A stretch of DNA of 25,701 bases from NCBI GenBank assembly GCA_033852135.1, contig JAWSVB010000021.1:1-25701 (forward strand). The letters run 5' to 3'. The notes below the pieces were generated by a model that was not told the origin of the DNA, did no database searches, and saw only the letters and a program-made list of their open reading frames with translations. This DNA comes from QZLE01 sp033852135 (GTDB lineage: Bacteria; Pseudomonadota; Gammaproteobacteria; QZLD01). Shown in pieces: positions 1 through 8,487 of the stretch. The position numbers and the translations under genes were made by a program. Position 1 is the first letter of the stretch. Each line of letters starts with the position of its first letter.

Positions 1-68
1 AACGTATTTTAGGACGAGACACTTTTTTAATTGGGGATTTAAATGAGAAACTAATATCACGAATCAAC

Positions 69-150
69 TGGGGTCGGTAGTCTATTGATTTCTGAGTGCA
101 GCGAAGAGCAAAATCAAAGACTCTGACCTCATTGGTTAGATTGGACCCCA
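69..150. repeat. REP/MITE-like palindromic element
   Basis: An outer inverted pair (tggggtc at 69-75, gacccca at 144-150) encloses a second imperfect inverted repeat: 72-91 (ggtc...agtct...ttgattt) against 111-129 (aaatcaaagactctgacc). The motif resembles the GGGGTCAGAGTC-type palindromes often found scattered in marine gammaproteobacterial genomes next to REP-associated transposases; that comparison is from memory. No transposase is present in the window and no second copy was seen. Confidence 0.5.
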
Positions 151-629
151 TTGATTGTGGGGGTAATTATTTGGTGTGAAGTTCGTTATACATATTAATT
201 TCTTGTGACTGTGATAAATAAAAGTAAGTCACATTTGGCCTTGTAGTTGGCTGCAAAGTGTCTAGCTCTTCACAATGTGCCAATTCCAAATAGCATATTA
301 ACGATAACTAGCTCAAGAAGTGACTCGGGTTTTTGTGTTGGAGATCAAACATTTCTGCACAAAAGTGCAAAAAGTTAAAATTTTAGCCAAGATTTCTTGA
401 GGTAAAGTTGTATATGTTAATAACTCCTTATTTGTTGATAAATAAAAGAAAATTCAAATGCTATATTGCGCTGCACAATGTAAGTTATTGAAATGTGACG
501 ATATTTTATATGAAGTGGTTCACACTATCAGTGTTTACTAATTCCATAATCCTATGTAGCAATATTAATATGAAGACATAGGTTCACAAATAGAACCAAT
601 ATAATAATTATTAATCTGAGGAGAGAATA
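151..629. other. Intergenic region upstream of the PHB depolymerase
   Basis: No coding frame, RNA gene or clear promoter could be supported in this AT-rich stretch. The octamer-plus motif gataaataaaag occurs near 212 and again near 437, which could be chance in such AT-rich DNA. The ribosome binding site for the next gene (gaggagag at about 618-625) is clear, so the region presumably carries that gene's promoter. Confidence 0.4.
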
Positions 630-2627
630 ATGAAGAAAAGGAATATTTTAGCGCTAGGTGCAGGGATCGCAGCTCTAACATTTTCAGTAGCAGGAAATGC
701 TGCAAGCTGGTCCACAAAAAGTGAAGGTGGATTTTCTCAAGTACATATTTATAACCCAACAACAGAGTCACCAGTTGGTAATGGTAAGTCTTTGCTTATT
801 GTGCTTCACGGTTGTACTCAAGCTGCAAGTGCATTTAAAACAGCAAATCTTGATGATGTAGCAGACCAAAAAGGGATGGTGATCGCCGCTCCTGAAGCTG
901 CATATAAAGAAGGGTTTAGTTGCTGGGGATATTGGACTGGCGGAATCTCAAGAACATCTAAAGATTATAAAAACGTCATCACTCTTGCTGAAAACCTAAG
1001 AGATGATGCTTCTTACGATATCGATCCTAATCAAATTTATGTAGCTGGTCTTTCTTCAGGTGGCGCATTTGCCATGACAGTTGGTTGTCTTGCACCAGAT
1101 ATCTTCGCAGGTATGGGTCTAGATGCAGCTCCATCAGCAGGCACATCTTCAAGCGGTGCGATGGGTGGAAAAGAGAGTACAGTTTCTCAAACAGCAACAC
1201 GTTGTAAGTCTTATGCAGGTAGTAACGCATCATTCTTCGAAACTCAAATTACATCAACAGCATACGGCACCTCAGATTCAACAGTAAATACTGGTTACGG
1301 ATTACAAAATGCTGAAGCGATGGCGAGTATCTATGGTGCTTCTAAGATATCTGGAACAAATACAGTTCAAGGAATCTCAGGTGCCAAAGAAACATTGTGG
1401 ACCGATGGTCGCGCATCAATGGTAGAGATGAGTGGTGTTGGTCATGCATGGCCAGGTGGTTCAGGCGCTTCTGGTAGCTACATCGATGGCAAAAGTGCAA
1501 ACTACGGCATGTATCTAGCTGATTACTTCGCAGAGAACAATGTACGTCTTGGTCCAACAAATGACTTTGAAGCAAGCATCAAAAGTGCAGATGTAAATGC
1601 ACCAATGGATGGTAACTCTGCAACAATAACAGCTACAGTTGAAGTTCCAGTAACATCAACTCTGACATCAATTGTTGTAACAGTAGATAACGAATCAAGA
1701 ACAGTAACTTCAACAGCAATCAATGAAGTATTCAGTGTAGGCATCGGCGCACACACAGCAAGCATAGTTGTAACAGTTGCTGGTGATGACGGAGCTGACT
1801 ACGTAACTACTGAAGAGATGGAGTTCAACAACGCAGTTCCAGAATGCCCAGTACTTGAAGAAGCATCAGGAACAGTAACAGTTCACTACAATGCAGGTAG
1901 ACTAGATGTAAACGCATACATCGCAATGGGTCAGAAATATGGTTACTCAGATAGCGTTACCCTTTATAAAGATAACGGTACCTGGACAGACGTAGATGAG
2001 TGCAACGATAGCATCCAGGAAGATGTAGATACAGATGGTGACGGCGTACTTGATAAAGATGATGCATTCCCGAACGATCCAAATGAAACTAAAGATACAG
2101 ATGGTGACGGCGTTGGTGATAATGCAGATGCATTCCCAACTGACGGAACAGAAACTGTAGATACAGATGGCGACGGTGTTGGTGACAATGCAGATGCTTA
2201 TCCAAATGATCCAAATAAGTGGGAGCAAGAGCCAGTAGATACAGACGGTGATGGCGTGCTAGATCAAGATGACGCATTCCCGAATGATCCAAACGAAACT
2301 ACAGATACAGACGGTGACGGCGTTGGTGATAATGGTGATGAGTTCCCTAACGACGCAACTGAAACTGTAGACACAGATGGTGACGGCGTAGGCGATAATG
2401 CAGATGCATACCCAGAAGATCCAACTAAGTGGGAAGAGGAAGTTGTAGAGTGTGCTCAAGTTACTGGTACAACAAACCCAACTCTAGTGAATGCAGGTCT
2501 GGTTAAAAAGGTTGGCTGGTACTATTACACAACTGGCGACAATCAGCTTGTATGGTCTTGGATGACTTATACCCTTTACCAAGGAACTGATGGAAAAGGT
2601 TACAAGACAGAGTCAGCTTGTAACTAA
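630..2627 (+). CDS. Secreted PHB depolymerase-family esterase with thrombospondin type 3-like repeats
   Basis: The 665-residue product starts with a typical signal peptide (cleavage near AGNAA, residue 25), so it is exported. Residues about 30-300 form an alpha/beta-hydrolase of the LpqC/PHB depolymerase family: an HGC oxyanion motif at 60-62, the lipase box GLSSG with nucleophile Ser142, and the catalytic His272 in GVGHAWPGG. The expected activity is hydrolysis of short-chain polyhydroxyalkanoates or related esters outside the cell. Residues about 465-600 hold at least five acidic DTDGDGVGDNADAFP-type calcium-binding repeats that act as a linker. Two similar Cys-bounded modules flank these repeats (about 407-462 and 604-665) and may bind substrate. 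The start follows a strong GGAGAG ribosome site. It is followed by a terminator and appears monocistronic. Confidence 0.9.
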   Translation: MKKRNILALGAGIAALTFSVAGNAASWSTKSEGGFSQVHIYNPTTESPVGNGKSLLIVLHGCTQAASAFKTANLDDVADQKGMVIAAPEAAYKEGFSCWGYWTGGISRTSKDYKNVITLAENLRDDASYDIDPNQIYVAGLSSGGAFAMTVGCLAPDIFAGMGLDAAPSAGTSSSGAMGGKESTVSQTATRCKSYAGSNASFFETQITSTAYGTSDSTVNTGYGLQNAEAMASIYGASKISGTNTVQGISGAKETLWTDGRASMVEMSGVGHAWPGGSGASGSYIDGKSANYGMYLADYFAENNVRLGPTNDFEASIKSADVNAPMDGNSATITATVEVPVTSTLTSIVVTVDNESRTVTSTAINEVFSVGIGAHTASIVVTVAGDDGADYVTTEEMEFNNAVPECPVLEEASGTVTVHYNAGRLDVNAYIAMGQKYGYSDSVTLYKDNGTWTDVDECNDSIQEDVDTDGDGVLDKDDAFPNDPNETKDTDGDGVGDNADAFPTDGTETVDTDGDGVGDNADAYPNDPNKWEQEPVDTDGDGVLDQDDAFPNDPNETTDTDGDGVGDNGDEFPNDATETVDTDGDGVGDNADAYPEDPTKWEEEVVECAQVTGTTNPTLVNAGLVKKVGWYYYTTGDNQLVWSWMTYTLYQGTDGKGYKTESACN

Positions 2628-2650
2628 AATCCAGCAACAATAAAACTGAA

Positions 2651-2680
2651 AAAGCCTCCAGTTTCTGGGGGCTTTTTTTA
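2651..2680 (+). terminator. Rho-independent terminator of the PHB depolymerase gene
   Basis: The stem aagcctccag / ctgggggctt with a 3-base ttt loop is followed by a run of Ts. It lies 24 bases after the stop codon of the esterase. Confidence 0.88.
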
Positions 2681-2947
2681 TGAGACAAAAATTCTCCATT
2701 GGCGTGGGGAATTCTTTAATGCTAAGTGATGCTGCATGATATAAATAAGTAACGAGCTAAATTTGTGTTTGGTTATATAGGTGTCGCAATTATTTACACT
2801 AGTCGCAAAATAGCCGGCATATGTTTCATGTAAAAATCTTCAATACCAATGCTTTATGTTTAATGGCTTAATATTTGCTTGTTTAGTCCGAATTAATTTT
2901 TTATAAGTAACATTCTAAGTGGAAGCTTTAGTTAAGGGGATCAAATA

Positions 2948-3559
2948 ATGATTTTTAAAAAACAATTTGCAGTATTAGCAGTAATCGCAGCAGCTCTAGT
3001 TGGCGGCGTTCAAAATGCAAACGCTACAGTTATCGATTTCGATTCTGTTGAAACAGCATTTTTTATTGATGGTGTAGTAGATGGTGATTTTGATGTAGAA
3101 GGCACAAACGATGGTCTTGGAACACTTGCAGCTGGTTATAGAGAAGATTACTGGAGAGGCAACGGAACAGGTCGTCTTTTAAGTTGGTCTAATGTTGGAA
3201 GCGTTTCTGGTTTTGTACTAGAAAGAACCGATAGCGTAGATTTTGCACTGGGTTCATTTGATTATGGTAATGGTTATGTAGCAGGAAACAATTCTGTTTC
3301 ATCTATCACCTTGACTGGCTCGTTTGCAAATGGATCAACTATTACTGAATCATTTACCAACACAGTTAATGGTTGGACAACAATTGAGATGTCTTCACTT
3401 TGGACAGATCTTGTTTCTGTAGAGTTTCTTGCATTTGGTAGTAATAACAGAGCTGTTTGGGATAATATATCAGTAGATGCAGCTTCAATACCAGAGCCAG
3501 CAATACTATCTATCTTCCTATTTGGTCTTCTTGGCCTAGCAGTAAGAAAAAAAGTCTAA
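2948..3559 (+). CDS. PEP-CTERM sorting domain protein
   Basis: The 203-residue exported protein has a signal peptide ending near residue 26 (QNANA) and a C-terminal PEP-CTERM tail: the tripeptide PEP, a hydrophobic stretch (about residues 183-199) and a basic end (RKKV). Such tails are recognised by an exosortase, which implies that this organism has one elsewhere and probably makes exopolysaccharide. The middle (about 28-178) is rich in Gly, Asn, Ser and aromatic residues and probably forms a beta-sandwich, but I cannot assign a specific function. A ggggatc ribosome site precedes the ATG. The gene is followed by its own terminator. Confidence 0.88.
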   Translation: MIFKKQFAVLAVIAAALVGGVQNANATVIDFDSVETAFFIDGVVDGDFDVEGTNDGLGTLAAGYREDYWRGNGTGRLLSWSNVGSVSGFVLERTDSVDFALGSFDYGNGYVAGNNSVSSITLTGSFANGSTITESFTNTVNGWTTIEMSSLWTDLVSVEFLAFGSNNRAVWDNISVDAASIPEPAILSIFLFGLLGLAVRKKV

Positions 3560-3575
3560 TTAATAATTAGATAAT

Positions 3576-3609
3576 GCGCTCCCATGTAATACATGGGGGC
3601 GCTTTTTTA
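3576..3609 (+). terminator. Rho-independent terminator after the PEP-CTERM gene
   Basis: A 12-base-pair stem (gcgctcccatgt / acatgggggcgc, one G-T pair) with loop aat is followed by seven Ts. Confidence 0.9.
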
Positions 3610-3731
3610 TGCCCTATCCATTAGTTTCCCATATATTCTCGCCATTATTTTTATTACCCTTGCCACCCCAGAAAAATAAATAAAAGTATCTAATACCTTA
3701 GAAAATGAGCTATATTCAATAATATAGAATC

Positions 3732-4148
3732 ATGATAGTCGGTATGTTAGCCATGGATGAGTTAGTTAATAAAACACAAAAAATTAAAGTTGAACAGATA
3801 GAGGACTATTTGTTAGTAACCATTTCGGACGTAGTTATAACCTCTAATCGCGCTCTTGAGATACTTGGTACTATTGCTAAGTATTGTAAAAAATATGATT
3901 GTAATAAGGTGCTTTTGGATGAAAGAACTGTGCAAAGGCGCGATATTTCTGGAACTGAGGTTTTAGACATTAGTGTAGGTATGTCTAAAATTGGGTTGTA
4001 TAAAATCTTCATTGCATTTTGGTGTAAAAGAGAGTTAATTGACGAGCAATCAGGTTTGTTAAGAATTTTCACCCAAGCAGATGAGTTTATGATTCAACAC
4101 TTTTCTCATGAGCATCATGCTGTAGATTGGCTTAAAAGTAGAACCTAG
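3732..4148 (+). CDS. Small SpoIIAA/STAS-like protein of unknown role
   Basis: This is a soluble protein of up to 138 residues with no signal peptide. The alternating beta/alpha pattern, an early strand pair (YLLVTISDVVI), a central KVLLDERTV strand and a C-terminal helix ending in HAVDWLKS resemble SpoIIAA/STAS-like proteins that many bacteria carry as orphans; this is inference from pattern, not a firm family match. Three in-frame ATGs (3732, 3744, 3753) compete and none has a strong ribosome site, so the N-terminus is uncertain. It converges on the large minus-strand operon and has no obvious partner here. Confidence 0.6.
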   Translation: MIVGMLAMDELVNKTQKIKVEQIEDYLLVTISDVVITSNRALEILGTIAKYCKKYDCNKVLLDERTVQRRDISGTEVLDISVGMSKIGLYKIFIAFWCKRELIDEQSGLLRIFTQADEFMIQHFSHEHHAVDWLKSRT

Positions 4149-4199
4149 AAATATAAGCCTGTCGTATAAACTATTCTTATATAACTTTATCTATCCACC

Positions 4200-5102
4200 T
4201 CAAATATCCGCCTCAACTTTGCTCAAAGTCTGAAATGAATCCGGGTGTTTCAGGTTAAACTCTTTTACGTGCTGCCTAATCTTGGGGTCAAACCCTTCAC
4301 TACGAATCTGTTTGGTGAGCTTAATAAAGTTTGGATCACTTTTTATCTGCGTAGATGATATGCCTGTCTTGTGCAGTGGGTGGTCGCTAACTATTTTAGC
4401 CCCACGCTTTTCATGGTTATCACCTCTGCCATCGGTATAGTATTGCGATAATACTAAAACACGGGTTCCTAGGAAGAACGCTTCCTCTAGGTCATGGGTA
4501 ACAAAGAATACTGTCATCTTTTGCTCATCCCACAGCTCAAGTAGGAACAGCTGCATCTCCTCTCTAGTATCAGGGTCAAGCGCACCAAACGGTTCATCCA
4601 TCAATAAGATATCTGGGCTGGTAACTAATGATTGCGCAATAGCGACACGTTGCTGCATCCCGCCAGAAAGTTCGTGGGGGTATTTATCTCCCTGCCCACC
4701 TAGTCTTACGCGCTCAAGGTAGTATTTCGCCTCCTCTATAAACTCTTTTTTACGACGCTGGCGTTCAAATAATCCAGCTGGAAGAGTGCGCCCTAACATT
4801 ACATTTTCTAGCACGGTTAAGTGGGGGAAAAGAGAGTAGCGTTGAAATACAATCCCGCGCGATGGGGATGGATAACCGATCTCCTCTCCATGTAGGTGTA
4901 ATGTTCCTGAGTCAGGAGTTTCCACCCCAAGAATTAGGCGTAACAGGGTAGATTTACCGCAACCACTGGGACCAACAACAGTACAAAATTCACCTTTAGA
5001 AACCGATAGGTCGATATCATCAAGGATCACACGGTCGTAGGATTTATATACATCCTCAAGGTGAAGGAATTTTTTAGTTGAGTTGCTATTTTCTGTCGGC
5101 AT
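4200..5102 (-). CDS. ABC transporter ATP-binding protein (nitrate/taurine/sulfonate type)
   Basis: This ATPase energises import together with the permease directly upstream. The Walker A motif is GPSGCGKST, the signature LSGGMQQR, the Walker B ILLMDEPFGALD, and the switch histidine lies in VTHDLEEA. An extra C-terminal stretch of about 80 residues goes beyond the usual SsuB/TauB length and resembles ATPases linked to urea-carboxylase-type importers. I chose the ATG at 5102 because aaagg lies about ten bases upstream; an in-frame TTG at 5111 is the alternative. The start overlaps the end of the permease gene, which implies translational coupling. It is the only gene in the window that ends in TGA, and TAG follows after two more codons. 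Confidence 0.9.
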   Translation of the reverse strand: MPTENSNSTKKFLHLEDVYKSYDRVILDDIDLSVSKGEFCTVVGPSGCGKSTLLRLILGVETPDSGTLHLHGEEIGYPSPSRGIVFQRYSLFPHLTVLENVMLGRTLPAGLFERQRRKKEFIEEAKYYLERVRLGGQGDKYPHELSGGMQQRVAIAQSLVTSPDILLMDEPFGALDPDTREEMQLFLLELWDEQKMTVFFVTHDLEEAFFLGTRVLVLSQYYTDGRGDNHEKRGAKIVSDHPLHKTGISSTQIKSDPNFIKLTKQIRSEGFDPKIRQHVKEFNLKHPDSFQTLSKVEADI

Positions 5103-5916
5103 ACCAAGCAAACCTTTTGTTGATTATTGTGCGTAGAATCAGGTCGAAAAGAAAACCGAGTAGAGTTATCCAGAGTACATACGGGATGATTACATCCATC
5201 GCCAGGTAACGGCGTACCAAGAAGATTCTATACCCAAGACCATCCATTGCAGCTATTGCCTCAGCAGCGATAAGAAACAGCCAGGCAGCACCAAGTGAGA
5301 GGCGTATCGCATCGATTAGCCTCGGCAAAATCTGCGGCAGAATGATGCGGTAGGTTACACCAAGTGATGATGCCCCAAGTGTCAGCGCTTTGGTTATCTG
5401 CTCCTGCGGTAATTTACGTACAGTAAGAAAAATATCGCGGCTGATTATCGGGAATATACCGATAAATATCAGCATTATCTTTGCGAATTCATCCACTCCA
5501 AAACTGATAAATATGATGGGGAGAATAGCAAGAGGGGGGATCATCGAGAAGAATGTAATAAATGAAAATGATAGTGAGCGAAAGCCAGGGTATATCCCCA
5601 TGTTTAAACCAATTAACAGGCCAAAAAATGCTGCCGCCGCAACGCCGATTGCTAAACGTTTAAGGCTGGCTAAAGTATCTGTCCACAGAAGATATTTTCC
5701 GGTGCGACGATCTTCAGTAAGCGCTACACGGTCGATAGCTTTTACAATTTGAGTAGCAGAAGGAAGTAACTTATCTTGCGGATTTTCCTGATGACGGATG
5801 TGGGATGCGGCTAGATAAGTTGCCACCAGGAGGATGAAAGGGAGCAACAGCAGGATTATATTTGTCTTTTTTCCCGGCTGGGCATGAATACCCCAGATTT
5901 GGTTTTGTTTTCTCAT
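5086..5916 (-). CDS. ABC transporter permease (BPD_transp_1, SsuC/TauC-like)
   Basis: The 276-residue inner-membrane protein has an N-terminal membrane helix (about 19-37) and several more hydrophobic segments. The cytoplasmic EAA-type loop, KALTLGASSLGVTYRIILPQ, contacts the ATPase. It should form the channel of an importer with the ATPase that overlaps its 3' end and the substrate-binding protein encoded 250 bases upstream. The long gap to that gene is filled by a palindromic element, unlike the tight spacing elsewhere in the operon, so expression of the membrane components may be damped relative to the binding protein. Confidence 0.9.
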   Translation of the reverse strand: MRKQNQIWGIHAQPGKKTNIILLLLPFILLVATYLAASHIRHQENPQDKLLPSATQIVKAIDRVALTEDRRTGKYLLWTDTLASLKRLAIGVAAAAFFGLLIGLNMGIYPGFRSLSFSFITFFSMIPPLAILPIIFISFGVDEFAKIMLIFIGIFPIISRDIFLTVRKLPQEQITKALTLGASSLGVTYRIILPQILPRLIDAIRLSLGAAWLFLIAAEAIAAMDGLGYRIFLVRRYLAMDVIIPYVLWITLLGFLFDLILRTIINKRFAWYADRK

Positions 5917-6001
5917 TTGCTGCCTGCTTATTAAATAGTCAAACTAACATCGGTCATATTTAACCCACAAAAATAACTGTTAGGGTGTGTTTTGTTTTTA
6001 G

Positions 6002-6138
6002 GAGCACAGAAATAATTGAGGCAAAAAACTATTGGGGGGTGATTGATGAAATATTTGCCAAGACTCTTAATCTTGGCAATACCTTCAAAAGTTATTGTGC
6101 AACAATTACGATAGTTTGCCTCAATTGTTCCTGTGCTC
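6002..6138. repeat. 137-bp nested palindromic element (MITE-like or intercistronic hairpin)
   Basis: Terminal inverted repeats of 24 bases (6002-6025 and 6115-6138, gagcacag..aattgaggcaaa) match with only two mismatches. Inside lies a perfect 9-bp stem, ttgccaaga (6055-6063) and tcttggcaa (6071-6079), around a 7-base loop. No target duplication is evident at the ends. The element sits between the binding-protein and permease genes, so its transcript could fold into a large hairpin that stabilises the upstream message or attenuates the downstream one. A short frame across it is not considered a gene. Confidence 0.75.
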
Positions 6139-6166
6139 ACAGATAGCTAGGTGCTAAATGCTACTC

Positions 6167-7201
6167 TTACAACTTACCTTCAGCTGCCATCTGCATGTAG
6201 CTTGCATCAAATCTAAGTTTTACGTTTTTGGTGTCACCAAGTATCCCTTTATCTGGGAACTCAATGCCAACAAAATCCGCAGATGGTGCTCCATCGCCAT
6301 ATAGACCTTTATCAAAGGAGAAGTCTCTTACCATTGTCATGGTCTTTTTTAGCCCCATGCTTTTAGCAAATTCAACTGCTTTTTTCGGGTCATAGAACAT
6401 AGATGTGGTTTTTAGTTGGGCTTTAAACTCAGGTACTGTTGCACCAGATAGTTTTGCCATATAGGCAATAGCATCGGCAGAAGCTTTACCTTTAGCACTC
6501 ATTATCTGCATGGTCTCATACCAAGCGCCGGCAAGAGCCTTTTTAAGCTTGTCTGAAGCTTGGGTTTTAACCAGCATCATGTCGATAATTTCACCAGGAA
6601 TTTTTGATGAATCAAATAGCAGTTTTGCGCCTTTAGCATTACGCGCTTGCTGTAGAGGAGGGTTCCAGGTTACTGCTGCGCCAGCTTTCTCTGAGATAAA
6701 GATTGAAGCGATATCTGCATCACTAGTGTTAACCAATTTTACATCTTTTTCGCTCATCCCATTCATCTCCAAAGCACGAGATAACATGTAGTGGGATACA
6801 GAAAGCATCACTAAACGAATCTGCTCATCTTTAAGGTCTTTAATTGAGGCTGCCTGTTTTGCAACTAAGCCGTCATTACCATTGGAGAAGTCACCGATGA
6901 TAATAGCGGTTGAGTCGATGCCGCCAACAGCAGGGATGGTAAGAGCATCCATGTTGGTTAAAGTTACGGCATCAAATTGCCCTGCAGTATAAAGATTGAT
7001 TGATTCAATGTAGTCATTGATGAGAGTTACTTCGATCTCAATACCGTATTTATCTGCCCATTTTTTGATGATGCCATTATCTGCGGCATAACCCCATGGC
7101 TCCCATCCGGTATAATGTGACCAAGCTACGCGGTAAGATTCTGCAGCGAATGCATTGATACTTAATAGTCCAAATAGGGCTAATGCGATTAGTTTTCTCA
7201 T
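6167..7201 (-). CDS. ABC transporter substrate-binding protein (urea-carboxylase-region type)
   Basis: The product is a 344-residue periplasmic binding protein. The ATG at 7201 is preceded by a good aaggag site and gives a clean signal peptide (MRKLIALALFGLLSINAFAA). The mature N-terminus, with YRVAWSHYTGWEPWGYA, an NDYIESINLYTAGQFDAVTLTN-like segment (residues about 45-85) and GDFSNGNDG, matches what I remember of the periplasmic binding family found beside urea carboxylases (an NMT1/SsuA relative). No urea carboxylase or allophanate hydrolase gene is in the window, so the ligand is open. It is the soluble partner of the permease and ATPase, and shares its operon with two further binding domains fused to OmpA domains. 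Confidence 0.85.
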   Translation of the reverse strand: MRKLIALALFGLLSINAFAAESYRVAWSHYTGWEPWGYAADNGIIKKWADKYGIEIEVTLINDYIESINLYTAGQFDAVTLTNMDALTIPAVGGIDSTAIIIGDFSNGNDGLVAKQAASIKDLKDEQIRLVMLSVSHYMLSRALEMNGMSEKDVKLVNTSDADIASIFISEKAGAAVTWNPPLQQARNAKGAKLLFDSSKIPGEIIDMMLVKTQASDKLKKALAGAWYETMQIMSAKGKASADAIAYMAKLSGATVPEFKAQLKTTSMFYDPKKAVEFAKSMGLKKTMTMVRDFSFDKGLYGDGAPSADFVGIEFPDKGILGDTKNVKLRFDASYMQMAAEGKL

Positions 7202-7243
7202 GGTTTTCTCCTTAATCCATCTTGTTCCTGTATAGGAAATCAC

Positions 7244-8449
7244 TTAACTAATTTCCAGAGCGTCAAAGTCGTTACGAACCTCTTTCGCGCTTTCCATTTT
7301 CTCGATAGCTTTCTCAGTAGTTGCCGAAAGGGTATCAAGCTCCATAATATTTTGTGCCATCTGTGGCAGAGCATTTTGACGATACATAGATATATCCTCT
7401 AACGCTGCGTTGATGTCTGCAAATGATTTTTTCAAGGTTGCCATATCTAGTTGCGTGCTTGCTGCTTGCTTATGGATCTCAGCACCTTGCTGTCTTAGGC
7501 GTGCAGCGTTACCTGCGATTAGATCATCAGTGGTTTTGTTAACTGCTTGAATCTTCTCTAGAACGATCTTTTGATTTGCCAAAGCCAGCGCTAGAGTTAC
7601 ACCAACCTGCAGTGCATTGATAGTAACGTTGGTAGCTCGATTAACACCGCGAATCAGCTCTTTATTATTGCGGATAATAACCTCTATGGTCAGAACCCCT
7701 TGCTGATTAACTGCAAGCTGTTGCTGTAGATCTTGGATGCGCTGACGTAGTGGAAATAGCAGCTCCTCTTGAATGAATGCATAGCGCGGGTCATCACTTA
7801 CTAATTCATTTTCTAACTTGTCGGTTAATTGTTGGTCAATCAGCTGCCCCAGCTTGATGGCTTTATTAAGCTTGTGAGTTAGTTCGCGCATTGCAGTTTG
7901 GTCAGACTGTAGCGTAATGTTGTCACGCTTGAGCTGGTCGCTACCATCTTCCAGAGAGTTTACGATAGCTTCGATAACTGTTGATGCGCTCTCATATCTG
8001 GTGAAGTATTTTTTGATTGGCTTGCCAATAAAAGGGAGGAAGCCAAGAGTGCGTGAAAACCAGCCAGCCTCAAAGTTGAAGTCAGCAGGGTCAAGATCTT
8101 CCACCTGCATCTTTAGATCAACCAGAGAGTTGGCAACTGGGCCGCCATCATCGCCACGGGAAGAAAGTTTCTTAATAGGTTCTTTCAGCATCGCACTTTT
8201 TTTGGCTACTTCCAGCTGCAGTTTGGAGCTCATGTTTTCCATTGCGCCGCGTGCTTGAAGCTTGCCTTCAGAATCTTCAGGATTGATTAGCAGGAGTTTG
8301 CTGGTGATATCGCTAGCTTGTTTAACTAGCTGTTGGTCATCCTCATTAATCTTGGCTTCTGCCAGAATCAGCTCCTCTTTCACCGCATCTATCTCAATTG
8401 GATGCATAACTGTTTTCGGCTTTTCCATCTGTTCTACAGTTGTACTCAT
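7244..8449 (-). CDS. TelA family (toxic anion resistance) protein
   Basis: The 401-residue soluble, mostly helical protein has the layout of the TelA/YaaN family: a polar N-terminus, a conserved stretch around NFEAGWFSRTLGFLPFIGKPIKKYF (residues about 124-150, recited here only to locate it by its GWF and LPFIG elements), then long coiled-coil helices up to a C-terminal cluster ending near residue 395. TelA proteins were linked to tellurite resistance and are often found with Ter-type stress modules; the biochemical role is unknown. The ATG follows a ggag site. It lies 38 bases after the membrane/coiled-coil gene and 42 before the binding-protein gene, inside the same operon. Confidence 0.88.
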   Translation of the reverse strand: MSTTVEQMEKPKTVMHPIEIDAVKEELILAEAKINEDDQQLVKQASDITSKLLLINPEDSEGKLQARGAMENMSSKLQLEVAKKSAMLKEPIKKLSSRGDDGGPVANSLVDLKMQVEDLDPADFNFEAGWFSRTLGFLPFIGKPIKKYFTRYESASTVIEAIVNSLEDGSDQLKRDNITLQSDQTAMRELTHKLNKAIKLGQLIDQQLTDKLENELVSDDPRYAFIQEELLFPLRQRIQDLQQQLAVNQQGVLTIEVIIRNNKELIRGVNRATNVTINALQVGVTLALALANQKIVLEKIQAVNKTTDDLIAGNAARLRQQGAEIHKQAASTQLDMATLKKSFADINAALEDISMYRQNALPQMAQNIMELDTLSATTEKAIEKMESAKEVRNDFDALEIS

Positions 8450-8487
8450 GCTTTGATCTCCATATGTTTAATTACTTACTTATTGAG

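Noticed and set aside
2023..2433. Short regular DNA repeats that could suggest a CRISPR array
   Set aside because: They are in-frame repeats encoding acidic calcium-binding motifs, with no unique spacers.
1947..2459. Several long minus-strand frames opposite the depolymerase gene
   Set aside because: They are antisense shadows of the repetitive DTDGDG coding region.
5931..6140. 69-codon minus-strand frame between binding-protein and permease genes
   Set aside because: It lies on the large palindrome and has no protein-like features.
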